A stretch of DNA of 64,000 nt from Limnanthes douglasii subsp. nivea. Its lineage: Eukaryota > Streptophyta > Magnoliopsida > Brassicales > Limnanthaceae. The notes beneath the pieces are model-generated. The model made no database searches. It worked only from the letters and a program-made list of their open reading frames with translations, and was not told the DNA's origin. Position 1 is the stretch's first letter. Every line of letters begins with the position of its first letter. Positions 1 through 13,019 of the stretch are shown in pieces. The position numbers were made by a program, and so were the translations under genes. Where the stretch lies: assembly GCA_036936605.1 (NCBI GenBank), contig JAUPFV010000002.1:270266770-270330769 (forward strand), read 5' to 3'.

Positions 1-1448
1 ATGTAGTCCACTGTGCCTTTAGTCTTTTTTACAGTCGATTTGCTGAATTTGACTCTAGTTTGTTTACCAAACACACAGTGCTCACAAAATCCCAATGATT
101 CTGCTTTATACCCTTTCAACAAATCTCTCTTTCCCAAAATAGCTAATCCTCTGTCACTCATGTGACCAAGACGCCAATGCCACAACTTATTTTGATCCTA
201 CCTACTTTGGCTATTACTCTCTGATGATGCTACTGCAGCATCGCCCATAACAACACTCCCCTGGAGAATGTAAAGACCCTTCTGCAAACTACCTTTCATG
301 CATACCATTGAGCCTTTTGTCACTTTGATTACACCATTTTCTGCATGGTACTTGTAACCCCGAGAGTCTAGAGTCCCAAGAGAAATCAGGTTTCTTTTTA
401 ACCCAGGAACATGCCAGCACGTCAAGATTCTAACAATTCCGTCAAAAATTCTGATTTTGACGTTACCAATACCACCAACAGTCAACGAATGATTGTTCCC
501 TAAATAGACAGTTCCTTGCATTGGCTTGTATGTATCAAACCACTGCTTGAACTGACACATGTGATATGTAGCGCCAGTATCAAGTACCCAAGAGTTTTTC
601 CCAAAGTCTGAACTCACGGACAATACATCTCCTTTACCACTGTTTTCACTATCGTCAGAATCGTTCACACCTTCAACAATGTTTGCTGCATTTTCCTTTT
701 GATTTCCCTTCTTACCATTCAGTTTCGGACCATCTCTCCTATAATGACCCTGCTCACCGCATTCATAACAGTTTGAGTGCTTCACCCTTGACTTGGACCT
801 CAAGTTCTTCCTTCTTAAAGAAAACGCTTTGCCTTTAGATCTTCCCCTAGTCATAAGACCTTCCCCTTCAGCTTGATTGTATGGCTGCAACTGTCTCATC
901 TCTTTTGATTTCAGTACCCCTTTGACATCTGCTAGCGATAACTTATCCTTACCATACATAATGGTATCTACGAAGTTTTCATAGGGAGCTGGTAACGATA
1001 TCAATACAAACAAAGCTTGATCCTCATCCTCAATATTGATATCTATGTTCTACAAGTCCATTATAATTGATTTAAAATTATCTAGGTGCTCTGTTATGGA
1101 CATACCTTCTTTCAATTTGAAATCATACAAACGTTTCTTCAAATATAATCGGTTTACTACTGATTTATCTGAGTAAAGATCTCCTAGCTTTCTCCATGCG
1201 CAGGCAGCAGTCTTCTCACCACTAATCTCGCGAAGCACATTATCTTTCACACTCATTGAAATCCAGCACAAAGCCCTTTCTTGAAGATCTTGTTTCTCCT
1301 CTTCTTTCATCTTTTCTGGTAACTTATTCTCCACAGCCTTCCACAGCCCTTGCAGTACCAATGAAGATTTCAGTTTAATCTTCCACAACGCAAAGCTGGA
1401 TCCCCCATCAAATTTTTCAATCAAGTATTTTGTTGCTGTAGACGCCAT
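1..1448 (-). pseudogene. Copia gag-pol, 5' part, runs off the window
   Basis: Reading leftwards from the ATG at 1448, this is the start of a Ty1/Copia polyprotein. In order it shows a Copia-type gag start, a CCHC zinc knuckle (CYECGEQGHYRRD, around 730-770), the aspartic protease core WVLDTGATYHM (around 560-590), and a GAG-pre-integrase region with CEHC near the window start. The frame is continuous but has two in-frame TAG stops, at 1050-1052 and 198-200, so it is inactive as read. Integrase core, reverse transcriptase and RNase H would lie to the left, outside the window. It is adjacent to its own primer site and 5' LTR. The family assignment is firm; whether the element is full length is unknown. 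Confidence 0.9.
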
Positions 1449-1481
1449 TGTGAAACCCTAATTGCAAAAGCCCTAATTTCA

Positions 1482-1500
1482 CCACGTGGCTCTGATACCA
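1482..1500 (-). other. Primer-binding site of the Copia element
   Basis: On the minus strand this reads TGGTATCAGAGCCACGTGG, the usual initiator-Met-tRNA primer site of plant Copia elements. It lies four bases inside the LTR end. Confidence 0.85.
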
Positions 1501-1504
1501 ATTT

Positions 1505-1796
1505 TGTTATAAAATACTATGCAATTATCACATAATGGCTCAAGCACAGAATATATAAGAATGAAAGATTTAAATGAAACACAGTATTTAATGTGGTTCG
1601 ACAATTGTCTACGTCCACGGGCGCCGCCAGAGAAAAGAGTTTCACTATGATAGAAAAGGTTACAGATTTCAGATTGTGTTTTGTGTCGCCCTAGTAATCT
1701 ATTTATAGGGAATTAATAGACTTACTAGACTATGGGACCAATGGGCTCATACCACAAGACTAACTCAAGTAATTGGACAATATCACTATCACAACA
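1505..1796 (-). repeat. 5' LTR of the Copia element
   Basis: About 292 bases beginning TGTTGTGATAG and ending TATAACA on the minus strand, directly before the primer site. It contains a TATA box (CCTATAAATAG on the minus strand, near 1699). Only one LTR is visible; its partner must lie left of the window. I could not confirm a target duplication. Confidence 0.75.
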
Positions 1797-2169
1797 CAAA
1801 ATTGTACTGCCGGACACAGTACACTGTCAAGGCACTATTCGACTCATTCACAACAAAGTTAAATAAAAATTATAAAAATCAGAACAAGTTTTTTTTTGGT
1901 GTAATAAAGTAGTAAATTAATTGAAAAGGGTTCATACAAGAAAACTAGGGCATACCCCGAGTAAATACAATCACATCATGTCAGGGGTACGAAATGAAAT
2001 AACATATGATCATATCGAAGTAGAAACACAAGATCCAGTCTAGCAAGTAGAAGAGTACTGGTCCTACACAATGGTCATCCGAGACAACTGTCGAACATCT
2101 CCAATATAATCTACGTGATGGAATGGAAAAACTCAAACTGCACTCACCGAGACGTAAACTGCAATAAAA
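1797..2169. other. Unassigned spacer
   Basis: A+T-rich sequence between the Copia LTR and a LINE relic. I see no open frame or recognisable motif. Confidence 0.5.
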
Positions 2170-3520
2170 ATGAGCATTAGTAAAGTATTACAGTGACCAG
2201 CTAGTCTTGGTGCCTTGGAATTCATACCGAAGATCCGATAAGATACGGTGAGAAACCATGGAGGCATTGGACGGAGGGGAACCAAATATTCTTGAATTCT
2301 TCTCCTTCCAGACGTGGTAAATTACTGCGTCGAAGCAAGCAAGCCAAATACTATGGCTACAAGATTGAGACCATTTGGACTCTTCAAATATCCAAGATTA
2401 CCAGCTAATATTCAAAAAAGGAAATCCGAATTTATTACTAGCGTTAGTCTAGATACTCTCAAAGAGGATATGAGAGATAGTTTCAGATTCAGAGTTGCAA
2501 AGGGCACAATCAGTTGGAATATTGTAACCCCAACTGATAAGCTTGTCTTTGGTGGCAAGTTTGCCTAAAATAACGAGCCAAGAAATGAAGGAATGGCGTG
2601 GAATATTGAATTTATTCCAAACTAACCCGGCCCAACCCACTTTAGGGTTAGGCAGACGAATGGAAAGGTACGTGTCTCTGATTGCAAAGGAATTGCATCC
2701 TGCCTTCGCCTTCCATAAAGGGATATCATTGGATTCGAGGTTAGGAGATGGGAGAGAGAGGATTAGGTTGTGGATCTTCAATAGATTAGCACGGCTTCGA
2801 GTTCTTGCCGATCTAATATTAGAAAACCAGTTCCAGATTCTGTCACGAATGATATCCGAAACTACTTTAAGGTTCTTCCCAAACCTGGAATCAGAAATTG
2901 TGTTGTCGCCATAGTGTGATACAAGCGAAGAGGAAAGATGCCACGGATCGTACCAGAAAGATGTGCTTGATCCATTTCCGATGGCCACCCTGTACAAATT
3001 ACTAGCCAAAGGGTGAAGACGAAGAATTTTCCTCTAGATCCAAGAGGGAGAGGATCTGATCTGGAGGTTCCAAAAATTACCATTTTTAATTTTTTTTTCC
3101 ATTTAAAACCAATCACACCAAATGGAATGATTATTATTACTTATGATATACCAAAGGTGCTTTAGGACAGCCGTCTAATTCCAGATTTTTATGTCTAGAA
3201 TCCCAATGTCGTCCTCTATAGTGGGCAAGGTGATCGTAGCCCAAGCAACTTTGGCACCATAGATTTGCATGGTAGTACCCGACCAAAGAAAACGACGAAG
3301 GTTTTGGGACATTTCTTGGATTATTCTAGAGGGGAGAATAAAAATAAAAGACCAATAGACCTGACCAACGAATAAAACATACTTAATTAGCTGAAGTCTA
3401 CCGGCATACGATAAATGGTTAGAGGTCCAAAAATTAATACGAAAGATAATTTTGTGGAGAAGAGGACGACAGCCCGAGTACGTGAGACGACTAGTGAAAA
3501 ATGGTATTCCTTAAGTATTT
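2170..3520 (-). pseudogene. LINE relic: end of RT, zf-RVT domain and tail
   Basis: Read leftwards, the minus strand shows the end of a plant L1-type reverse transcriptase (AGRLQLIKYVLF, around 3360-3410). The zinc-binding RT domain follows (zf-RVT, PF13966-like): IGNGSSTSFWYDPW near 2960, and the cysteine motif CALCNSESETISH near 2470. A typical LINE tail (YHVWKEKNSRIF, around 2280-2320) comes last. The longest open piece is 2449-3009. Frame breaks separate the pieces, and the endonuclease and RT core are missing. Dead 5'-truncated copy. Confidence 0.85.
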
Positions 3521-4599
3521 AACAGGTAGCGAGCCTTCCGGGAATTCCATTATGGATAAAAAATTCAATCCGAACAAGTTAATGATTTCGCGATAAAATA
3601 AGTTTAGAATATCCAAAATGTTTAAAAAATAAAAATATAAAATAAAATTCTCAAATATAATCCAAATGGTTTTAAATGGAATGCACGCAAGGTGAGACGT
3701 TAAAATGTAACTAAAAGTAAACGAGAATCGTCTTGTTATCATTTATACGTATATTTATTCTATCACATGATGCGTAGGTTTATTTTATTAAGTTGCGAAC
3801 TACAAGCGCAAAACATGTATTTTGTTGATCATGTTGCACTGTTAATTAGCTTAATTTATATAACAAAACATGACAGGTACAATTTCATACCCAACATTAG
3901 ACATTGACTCGAATTTTAAGTAAAGACAAATTTATATGTCTAAAAAAGTAAAGGGGTTCATTATATTTATAAAATATAGTTTATATGTGTATGATTCAGG
4001 ACTAGGGAACCACGAATAGTTAGATCTACAATTCAATAAGATACGTGAATGTGAATGTGACAATATTCCAATGATAAGTGAAGATCGATTGTTAATCGAA
4101 CTAATATTATTTTTCTTTTATAATCATTCGTATTACCCTTTTGTTTTTTTGTTATTAACTTAATTCTTTTATAAAAAAATAATATAATAAATAAGAACAA
4201 TTGTTTACAAATAGTTTAAATATCTTTTTACGAAGAACTAACCCATAAAAACAGTTATATTCGCATAAATTTGTTCCGCTAGGTTATATGTTAGACTGGA
4301 AAATTGAATAACATGTAAGAAATCAACATAGGTTATCGAAAGATATGATCATCATGTGCTTCTGATTATGTAGGTCAAGACATTCGGATGGCATGGAATC
4401 TATAGGGTAGGTAAGACAAGATATGGTAAGCAACGGTCGAGTCAGGAATTGGGCGTCATTAAAAACCTAGCATTTTTTCTTTCCAAATATAGTATATTAC
4501 TGCGCACAACGAGACACGTCAGAGGTGGTCATGGCCGTTTGGAAAATGGGTTTAGGTACTTGCAGTATTAAGTATCACGACCAGCCAGCGTTTGGGGAA
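3521..4599. other. AT-rich spacer
   Basis: No gene, repeat array or transposon end recognised. Confidence 0.5.
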
Positions 4600-5151
4600 A
4601 ATATGTTAAATTTTCTCGAGATGGCCTCCCAAAGCAGCATTGAGTAGGTGCAGTCAACCATGAGATGGCTGATAGTTTCTCGATCGCTTCCACATAGAGA
4701 ACAGTCAGAGTTGTGTATCGAGTGGACAACCTCCTCTGAGTTGCTAACCACGTAATAAAATAATGTCTGAGAATGTTAAACTTATTCCATACTAAAGTGG
4801 TTCATGGAACCTTCGGAGTTGATGATCGGATAAACTTGTAAGTATTGTATATCATAAATATGTTGTGGTTCTAGTTTGGGAACCAGAGAAGGTATCTTCT
4901 TGTTCAGAGGGGATGGGAATTAAGTTTATGGCATTACTAATATCAAGTAGATGGTGTTTGTGGGACATCCTACCTGAACGGATTTGAGAGGACCAGATCC
5001 ACAAGTTGTTAATAATTATGTCTGAAACCATGTTTTTGTCGCACGGGCGCACATACCTGATAATACTGGGGAAATATCGGTCAATAAGGGATGTGAGGAA
5101 AATCCATGGGTCATACCATATAGAGGTAGAGATTATGTTGCCAATTTTCAA
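4600..5151 (-). pseudogene. Second LINE relic (zf-RVT domain)
   Basis: The minus strand again encodes the zinc-binding domain that follows LINE reverse transcriptase. TSIWYDPW lies near 5110, and CSLCGSDRETISH lies near 4690 after a frame break. It has the same orientation and domain as the relic at 2.2-3.5 kb but differs clearly in sequence, so it is a separate insertion or an old duplicate. No RT core remains. Confidence 0.75.
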
Positions 5152-5226
5152 TCGTCACTCTCAATCCCAATCGTCAATCTCCAATTGCCATTCTCAATCT
5201 CCGTCACAGAACTCTGATCGCCATAT
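5147..5226. repeat. Short imperfect tandem repeat
   Basis: Repeated motif of the kind CAATCxCCAAT / TCTCAATC, about 12-18 bases per unit, at the upstream end of the LINE relic. Confidence 0.5.
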
Positions 5227-5599
5227 TCCAAACACTAAACAAACCACAAACGAAATATAAATCAAATAAAATTCACTATTTACCAACAACAATGCTACAC
5301 TATTACAGTAGCGATTTCTCTCGGACTGTAGCATCAAATTACAATCCAACCAATCAAATTAAATGATTAGATGTCCTCAATACGTTTTCTAAAAGTTAGC
5401 AATAATCAATATTGTTTTCCTCTCGATCGAGTCTGTTGATTATGACTAGACACAACAGATCCGAAAATTTTAAATTTTCTCGCTTGTGACGACCAAGAAG
5501 ACGGAAGACAATCTTTTTTTTCTTCCCACAGACAACTAAAATAATTGTTTGTCGGCACAACAGAAGACACGAAAACTTCAACTTAAGATCATTGTCTAC

Positions 5600-5611
5600 G
5601 CTCTGATACCA
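5600..5611 (-). other. Copia-type primer-site remnant
   Basis: The minus strand reads TGGTATCAGAGC. It is followed directly (plus side) by TGTTGAAAAG, as expected for an LTR edge starting at 5612. A TATA-like TTCCATAAATAG (minus) lies near 5692-5703. This suggests a decayed Copia LTR with its primer site. No coding domain or second LTR is visible. Confidence 0.45.
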
Positions 5612-5619
5612 TGTTGAAA

Positions 5620-6532
5620 AGAAAAAATAAAGGAAGCGGCTAGAGTTTTATTATTATTTTAAAAGATGAAATTACATAGAGTTTAAGGAACTATTTATGG
5701 AATAATAATATACGGTACTAGGCATTATATCTCAAACGGACTTAATAACTCTTACAATATCTTCTCAAGTTAAGAAATCTTAAAACGTGATTTTGAAGGA
5801 TTGTGATATATTTACATTTGAATCAAATATAATGAAGAATTATATAATATAAGTAGTTGTAATTAGAAACTAGAATGATGCTACCGTTTGAATCGCTATA
5901 CGAGATATATCTTGAGAAATAGAGCATGCTAATGAAGAATAGACATAACAAAACTCAACAAACTTGTAAGAATATTATTGTGAGAGAAATTTTAATTTAC
6001 AAGTTTAAATTGAACCGAAATTATTAATTAAGATCAATATCCTCTTATTTATTTGTACATTTTTATTTTTATTAATGTACTCTGCTAGCACCAACTATGT
6101 TAAAAATAGAATAAAAATATTTTTTTCTTATAATTATCACAACATTAATAATTTGTTACAATCTATTTATAGAATAATATTTTCTAAATAATAACATCAT
6201 CGATTAAAGACCGTTGAAACAAAATAAATTGTTTTACGTTAAAAAAATCAAAAATATTAGACCAAACAAACTTGCAATTTAAAATTATAACTCAATGATT
6301 AGAATATATTATATACATGTAATAAGTTCATGTTTACAATAGATCATTGGACATTCAGTGTGATTATTTTGAATCATTATGGAAAATATTGGTCTAAATA
6401 TTGGTCTGATAATTAACATATTTGGATTAAGTGTCGTTTTAATTACCGGGTAATAGTATATATGTATTATGGACAATATGTAGTACTATATTGATATTTG
6501 AATTATGTGAGGTATTAAATCATTTGAAAGAT
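5620..6532. other. AT-rich intergenic stretch
   Basis: Beyond the possible LTR remnant at its start, I see no gene or defined element. Confidence 0.4.
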
Positions 6533-6690
6533 ACTTATGTTATAAGATACTGCATTTTATAAGTCCAATAGATTATGGTTTCATATAGTGCAGTTTATGC
6601 CATTGAATTTATAAACACATGGATATTAGAATCTTAGAGACTATATAAGCCTAAAAATTAATTTTACTATTCATTGTCACAATCAAAACT
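6533..6690 (+). repeat. Diverged direct repeat, left copy (LTR-like)
   Basis: Aligns by eye, with many differences, to 10059-10215. Shared blocks include CCAATAG-TTATGGT-TCATATA and ATGCCATTG/ATGTCATTG. It contains GAGACTATATAAGCC, a TATA-like promoter motif of the type found in LTRs. No primer site was found beside it. Confidence 0.4.
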
Positions 6691-9600
6691 TTTAGTTCAG
6701 AGAAAAAAAATAGAATTTTGGCATACATCTAGTGTTTCATAATTTTGGAATAAAATAATTTATTTAAAAAAGTCATACAAATCAACTAAAAATATCAAAA
6801 GAGTGCCGATTAGGATAATATCATTCCTATATAAAATACTGAACAACCAAAGACTTCAAGATTATGAGATAAATTAAAACAATAAGTTGTCTGCATATAT
6901 CATATATATATATATAACCTAATGATTATTAATATGACAGATTCTTATGATTTAGAAGATATTAAAATATTCAAGTTTTAGAAATGATACCAAAGTCTTT
7001 TCACATATATTAATATTCAGTTTTAGGCTCCTAAGTTTCAAATTTATTTTTTAATTTCAAAAATATGAGAAGTATCTCGATATGTAATATGTAATGTATG
7101 TTATATTGTTTTTTAGATGTGATCTAAATTTTGACTCAAAACATTATTTAGAATATTTGTTCGATCGATAATTTCAGCTTTTTAGTTATGATTTTAAGTG
7201 AATACATGCTTCAATCTATATGGGAAAGATGAATATGTGGCTTGGGATATATTTTAAGATATCTGACGAGAAAATTTATAAATCTATAAGAATATTATAG
7301 GAAATTACTTGTTTACACATATGTCTCTCTATAAAATGGGATTTATCTTTAGGGTAAATTACATTGTTTCCATACAATTACGATGCATGTCACAAAATAT
7401 ATTAATACATGGTAGTCATTGTGACAAGCTTTAATATTTTTATTTTGTAGCAAAACGTTTTATTTTTTATAAATGAAACATAGATATGATAAAAATAACA
7501 TAAACTAGAAAACAAATAGCTAAAACGTTACGTTATCTTAAACTTTTATTTTGTATTAAATTTGTATATATTTTTTTGCTACGAGTACTTAGTTTTTATA
7601 TAAGTTAAACCTGAAATTTATTTTATAATGAAGTATCAATCATATATATCACTTATTACATGATGTCAGAGCTTTTTGTTTAGGTCTAAAGTTTTTCTTT
7701 CACATCTTTTGTTTTGCTGGAAGATAACTTCTTAGTTTTACATCAAGAGAAAAAAGAAACTAATAATGGGTTTTAGTATTAAGATTGATTCTTGATACAT
7801 GTAACGTCGGGTTAAACCCACTTTTGGTTTTTTATCAAAATTAGTTTTTTAGTTTTGGTCAAATTCAGTATTGTTTCAGGTCATATGAGTTTTTTTTTTT
7901 TTCTTCTTCTCCCTCGTGTCAACGATCTTTGTTATTAGTACCTAAGATTTTGATTTATTTTCAAATTTTATTGTGATTTATTGATATAGTTTATATATTT
8001 ATTGTTCAAATTTATATCTTTATATTCAAGTTTACCATTTTTTAATCTTGATTACAAGTTTGGGCCATGTGATTGAATTATAATGATTTCAGATTTTGGT
8101 GTGGATGGTTTCAAGATAAAAATTATAGACGTATTTCCTTTTCTGATTAGTGACGAGTGATTCTAAAATAGTTAAAAGATATCATAAATATGTTTATCAT
8201 GATTGGTTTTTGGTGTTTTCAAGAAGTTCAATATATTTTCAAAAAATTTAAGACCTTATAAATGGAAGTCATCGATGAAAGTTATAAAGTTTTCATTATT
8301 GTTATAATCAGACTTGTACTATAAATATTTTTGTTCAAGTTTGAGTGGAAGTTTTATCATGAAAGTTCAAGAATTTTGCATGATTTTAAAGAAGAGTATT
8401 ACTATCAAACATTGAGCTTCATATTTTTTCACAAATAAAAAAGAAATGTTAACAAAAATATAAATACGATAGAAATAACATAATAGAATATTATGTTATA
8501 TTATATTATATTATATTATATTTCTCATTTGTATTAGCGTTATAGATTTTTTATTCTATGAGGAATTAGTTCTAATATAAGTGTAATTTAATAACTCTAT
8601 TATAATGAAGTATTAATAATATATTTTATTTTCTTACATTTAAGTTTTTGAGGTTTTTCTAAAAGTAAAAGTTGTTATCGTCTCATTTTCACTCTACAAA
8701 AATTGTTATCACACAAACTATTTATATGACTTTGATGCAATACTATACATACTTTAATATGTATGATGTTATATATTCATATTTAAAGTGAATATATGTT
8801 TTGATTAATAAATTATTTTTATTACTCCATACCTTTTTAATATAATAAAATATGTAGGTATGGAGTTCAAATTAATCGATGTGAACAAAGACAATATAAA
8901 TATTCATATGAATAGGTCAGTTAAGTTCTAAATGAGAGTCACGACCATTTCTCAAACACTCCAAATATCAAACAAAAATGATTTTTAGATTATTTTATAC
9001 ATAAGTGAGAAGTGATGGATATTTGATATGTGAGGTATCTGCAAACAGCATTTAAAGTTCTAACATATTAAAAAACGTAGTCTAATATTCAAAAGCTTCT
9101 TTGAATATGTAGTTACACTATATATGAGGGAAAAATCAGGTTGGGATCAGCTTAATGATAACATGTATTGATTAAGATTAGAATTGTTATGACTTTTAAA
9201 TATAAATATCATATGACATCTGAATGAGAGTCACTCTTTTATGCGCGTCGTTTTTACCGTTTTATCTTATTTTCTTTATCTTTTATCTCTTTAAAATATA
9301 ACCAAATTACATTCATAATTAGATCTGATAATAAACTATTATATACCAGTCATATGGGTCCTCCAATATTTCAAAATATTAAAGTATTGTAAGTTAATAT
9401 AACAAAAGTCAAATAATTAAGGAGAACATTCAAGTATTATGACTTCGTAAATTTAAGTGGATGCTAAAATATTTAGTAGCTAATTTAAGGCTACAAAACT
9501 TATAATAAAAAAATATTTGCGAAATACAAAATGTTCAAATCATGATATATCATATTTGAATAAAGTTTAAAATCTAGTTTTTTATTGAATGAAAAAAAAA

Positions 9601-10058
9601 TTATTTTATATTGTCTCCTACTAAAGCAATGTAATATTCAGTTTTACATTTTACATTTTTATCATATATACATTTTGTATAATTTAATATTGATCTCAAA
9701 TTTGAATAGATAAACATGACCAGTTACGAATTATCATCTTAAAATAGTAAATCATGCACTTTAGATGTTTGCTGTCATTAGAAACCTAAATTTATTATTA
9801 CATATTTTTACATTATAATACTTTTTAAGTATATTTGATAGCGCTTTTTGGTGGATATATCACTTTTGTACAAACGATGATCCATATATGACCCCATATT
9901 TTTAATGGATCATTAAAAGTAAATTTGATGTAGCGTAAAGTACTGTAATATGTACTACGATTATTAGAAGTTGAGACTAACGGCTAATAATAGACTAGTG
10001 TTGCATGGATTAAAGTGTAAATACTAGTTTGGTATTCGGATCATGTAAGAAATCAGTT
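6691..10058. other. AT-rich stretch between the two LTR-like repeats
   Basis: About 3.4 kb with no long open frame on either strand and no recognisable retroelement domain. If the flanking repeats are LTRs, this is either a non-coding internal region or one eroded past recognition. Minor features are a TA run at 6899-6917 and a TTATA run near 8490-8523. Confidence 0.4.
8490..8523. repeat. (TTATA)n microsatellite
   Basis: About six to seven copies of the five-base unit TTATA. Confidence 0.85.
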
Positions 10059-10215
10059 ACTTAAGTTATATAATATTGGATATATGATCCCAATAGTTTA
10101 TGGTATCATATACTATTTTTATGTCATTGTGCTTGGACCATGTGACTTCTGGATATGTGAATCATAAATACCATATAAACTAAAAAAATAGTTTCATTAT
10201 TTGTTATCAAATTGG
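10059..10215 (+). repeat. Diverged direct repeat, right copy (LTR-like)
   Basis: Partner of 6533-6690, about 3.5 kb away in the same orientation. Confidence 0.4.
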
Positions 10216-10370
10216 AAAAAAAATAGTTTTAGAAAAATAGAACCCTTTCATTATTCTCCAATTAGAATTTAGTAATTTTTATATAAAAGATTGATTCTTT
10301 ACGATTGTTTCCCACATACTGATTCAAATATCAATAATATGTTGTATTAAAAAATGTTGAACATCGAACA

Positions 10371-11155
10371 TGTTAGATGGGATCAAATTCCCACATTAGT
10401 TAAACATGAGAATGATTAATGATATATAAGTAAGAATATAGCTTCATTAGTATGAGGTCTTTTAGAAGTGGACCAAAAGAAAAATCGTGCGTGCCTTCAT
10501 GCATAAAGTGGATAATATCATACTAGTATGGAGATCAGATTCATTCATAGTTATATACAAAAGGGTAATATGCGTCTCCATATTCCCAACAATTGGTATC
10601 AAAGATCCATGCACCCAAACAGCAGGCGTTGTGGGTGAAATCTTCGAGGGTCGAACAAAATAGTAGACTGGTCATGCTCAAGATGAAAAAGAATATTGTA
10701 AAGCTCTATGACTCACTGTATGGTCTGATTAGAGTGAGCTAATAGATCCATTGTAAAAATCTATATAGAAATCAACTGAGAGAAGGCTAAAGTGATACTT
10801 CGTTCTAGGGGAGGATTTGTTAGGTGCGATAAAAGTCTTAAGTGTTCAACATGATAGACCAATCATGCTCAAAATGAAATATATATTGTAAAGCTCTATG
10901 ACTCAGACAATATGATATTAATTAGAGTGAGAATATACATTCGTTGTAGAGTTCTATGGCTACATGAGGTTAAAATGATATATTGTTCGAGATGAAAAAT
11001 TGTTAAGTACAACCGCAATCCCACATCGACTAAATATCAAAATTATCAAAGGTACATAAATATAAACATATCTCACTTAGTATGAAATTTTAAAAAAATA
11101 AACCAAAAACAAAACCATACAAACCATCAAACTCAAAACAAATAATATCACAACA
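10371..11155 (+). mobile_element. TRIM-like miniature LTR retrotransposon
   Basis: A short non-coding element. The left LTR-like repeat (10371-10591) starts TGTTAGATGGGATC and ends CCCAACA. It is followed by a primer-site-like TTGGTATCAAAG at 10593. The right, diverged repeat (11001-11155) starts TGTTAAGTAC and ends TCACAACA. Shared blocks include TCCCACAT and TTAGTATGA. Inside, a segment with TATTGTAAAGCTCTATGACTCA occurs twice (around 10693 and 10883), so the internal region is partly duplicated. A purine-rich AGGGGAGGAT near 10807 resembles a polypurine tract. The layout fits TRIM elements; divergence keeps confidence moderate. Confidence 0.6.
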
Positions 11156-11196
11156 ATCGGTTAAAACCCACACTATAACCTAATAGATTACATCCA

Positions 11197-11555
11197 CCTA
11201 TTATTATTATTTTATTATAATGATTCTTAATATGATAAAAAAAATATTCAAATCCTACTATATTAGTTCGAGACAAATAGGGGAATTAACTATTTTTTGA
11301 AGATTGATCTCTAAGAATGCCTTTCTTGATCTCAAAGAAAGGCTTCTTAAATCTCTATGATTTCTAATCTTCTCTCCTATTATTATTTTTTTATTATAAT
11401 GATTCTTAATATGATAAAAAACTATTCAAATCCTACTATATTAGTTCGAGACAAATAGGGGAATTAACTATATTTTAAAGATTGATCTCTAAGAATGCCT
11501 TTCTTGATCTCAAAGAAAGGCTTCTTAAATCTCTGTGATTCCTAATCTTCTCTTC
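11197..11555. repeat. Two tandem copies of a ~179-base unit
   Basis: Copy 1 at about 11197-11375, copy 2 at about 11376-11555, nearly identical (for example both contain GAATGCCTTTCTTGATCTCA and CAAATAGGGGAATTAACTAT). They sit immediately before the LINE that starts here and may be repeated 5'-UTR monomers of it. Confidence 0.85.
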
Positions 11556-11639
11556 TCTATTGCTATTTGTTCTCTTTGCTTCTCTACGTCCAGTTTCTCT
11601 TCTTTGTGTTGATTGTTTTTTGTTTTGATGGATACCTTC

Positions 11640-12670
11640 AACACTTTTAACTCTCTCTATATCTCTCTTCTGAAGATTTCCCTGATCTTCATATGACTAA
11701 CAATCACATACACCATAAAAAAATACACAATCAACACTACATCAATCTGTAACTCTGCCAAGTCTTACTCTAAATTGGTTAAGTAATCTGATTCTCCCAA
11801 ATATTTCAGACCAACCAATATATCTGAGAAAAATGTTCATATCTCGATCAAATATGATCAACGGGTTAAAGATCAACTCACTAAGGAATCTAAGCATACC
11901 CTGATCGGGAAATTCTCTAAAGGTATCCCTAAAAGGAAACTCCTTATTGATTTCTTTAATAACTTCAAGTTCAATGGAGAATATAATATTCCAATAAAAT
12001 ATTCAAGACATATTCTTCTTGAATTTGACAGCAAATATGATATAGGTAAACTCTGATCTAGGACAATCTGGACTATAGGCGATTCTATTATGAGTCTTCT
12101 AAAGAGGGAAGCTAACTTTAATTCAAGATTTGGAATTCTTAAAACTCATGTCTGGGTTCGCATAAAACAAGTCCTAGAGTACTTCTGCAATAGAAATATA
12201 ATTCATGACATAGCAGAATCTATTGGAAATCCGTCAAAAGATTGTTATTCCAAAAAAACATAGCATTTTTCAATGCTTGCTATGTTTGGACTGAAATCGA
12301 TGTCTCCAAGAAAATTCAACATAGTGTTTGGGTAGTTTTGGAGATAACCAGGGTTGCTGGCTATCTATTAACTACAAAAATATCTGCCGAAATATTGTAT
12401 CCGGTGTTCTCATTTGGGTTATGATAAAGATAAGTGCAATAAAGCTTATGTAAACAATATGCACAATAAACTTCCTGCTATTGATGAGTCTATAGCCAAC
12501 AAAGAAGAAAATCGAAGTCACTATAATCCTAAAAGCAAATCATCAAGCCAACAAATTGTTGACCATAAAATAATCAAATCAATTATAACCATTCACGACC
12601 ACAAAAATGATGAGGAAATCTCTATAAAAATGTTAAGGATAATCATATCATTGATCAGGATCAAGTAAAC
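11640..12670 (+). pseudogene. LINE ORF1 (RNA-binding, gag-like)
   Basis: Broken ORF1. A DUF4283-like stretch runs about 11870-12180 (LLIDFFNNFKFNGEY, HILLEFDSKYDIGKL) and has an in-frame TGA near 12055. A zinc-knuckle-like CIRCSHLGYDKDKC lies near 12400-12440; its expected histidine is tyrosine, so it would be C-C-Y-C rather than CCHC. A polar tail follows to about 12670. The product would have bound the element's RNA. Confidence 0.7.
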
Positions 12671-13019
12671 AGCAGTCCTAGAGATACTTCTACCAGATAT
12701 CAGTCTAATCAATAAAAAGACTCAAAATATCAAGAAACATAGAAAATCATCGAGGTCATTCAAATTTTGGATTTTGATTATAATTTAGCGACTTCTCAAT
12801 ATTATGAGAACTTTATCTCTGGTAATGTTACTCCAAGCCAGAGTAATATAGGTAGTCCTCAAATATCTCCTACTTTTAGTCTTAAAGACACTGACAAAGG
12901 ATTCTAGGAAGTTTTGAACAAAAAGCTTAAAGAGGCTATAAGGAAGAAGAAACCATTAAATGTTTTCATCAAATCCCTAAAATTTCCAAGGAAAACAATC
13001 CTTCTACTTCTATTCCTAA

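Noticed and set aside
5006..5260. 84-residue plus-strand frame
   Set aside because: Lies opposite the LINE zf-RVT relic and the short CAATC repeat; it is a shadow.
5396..5581. 61-residue minus-strand frame
   Set aside because: No motif, poor composition, next to a decayed LTR-like edge; likely chance.
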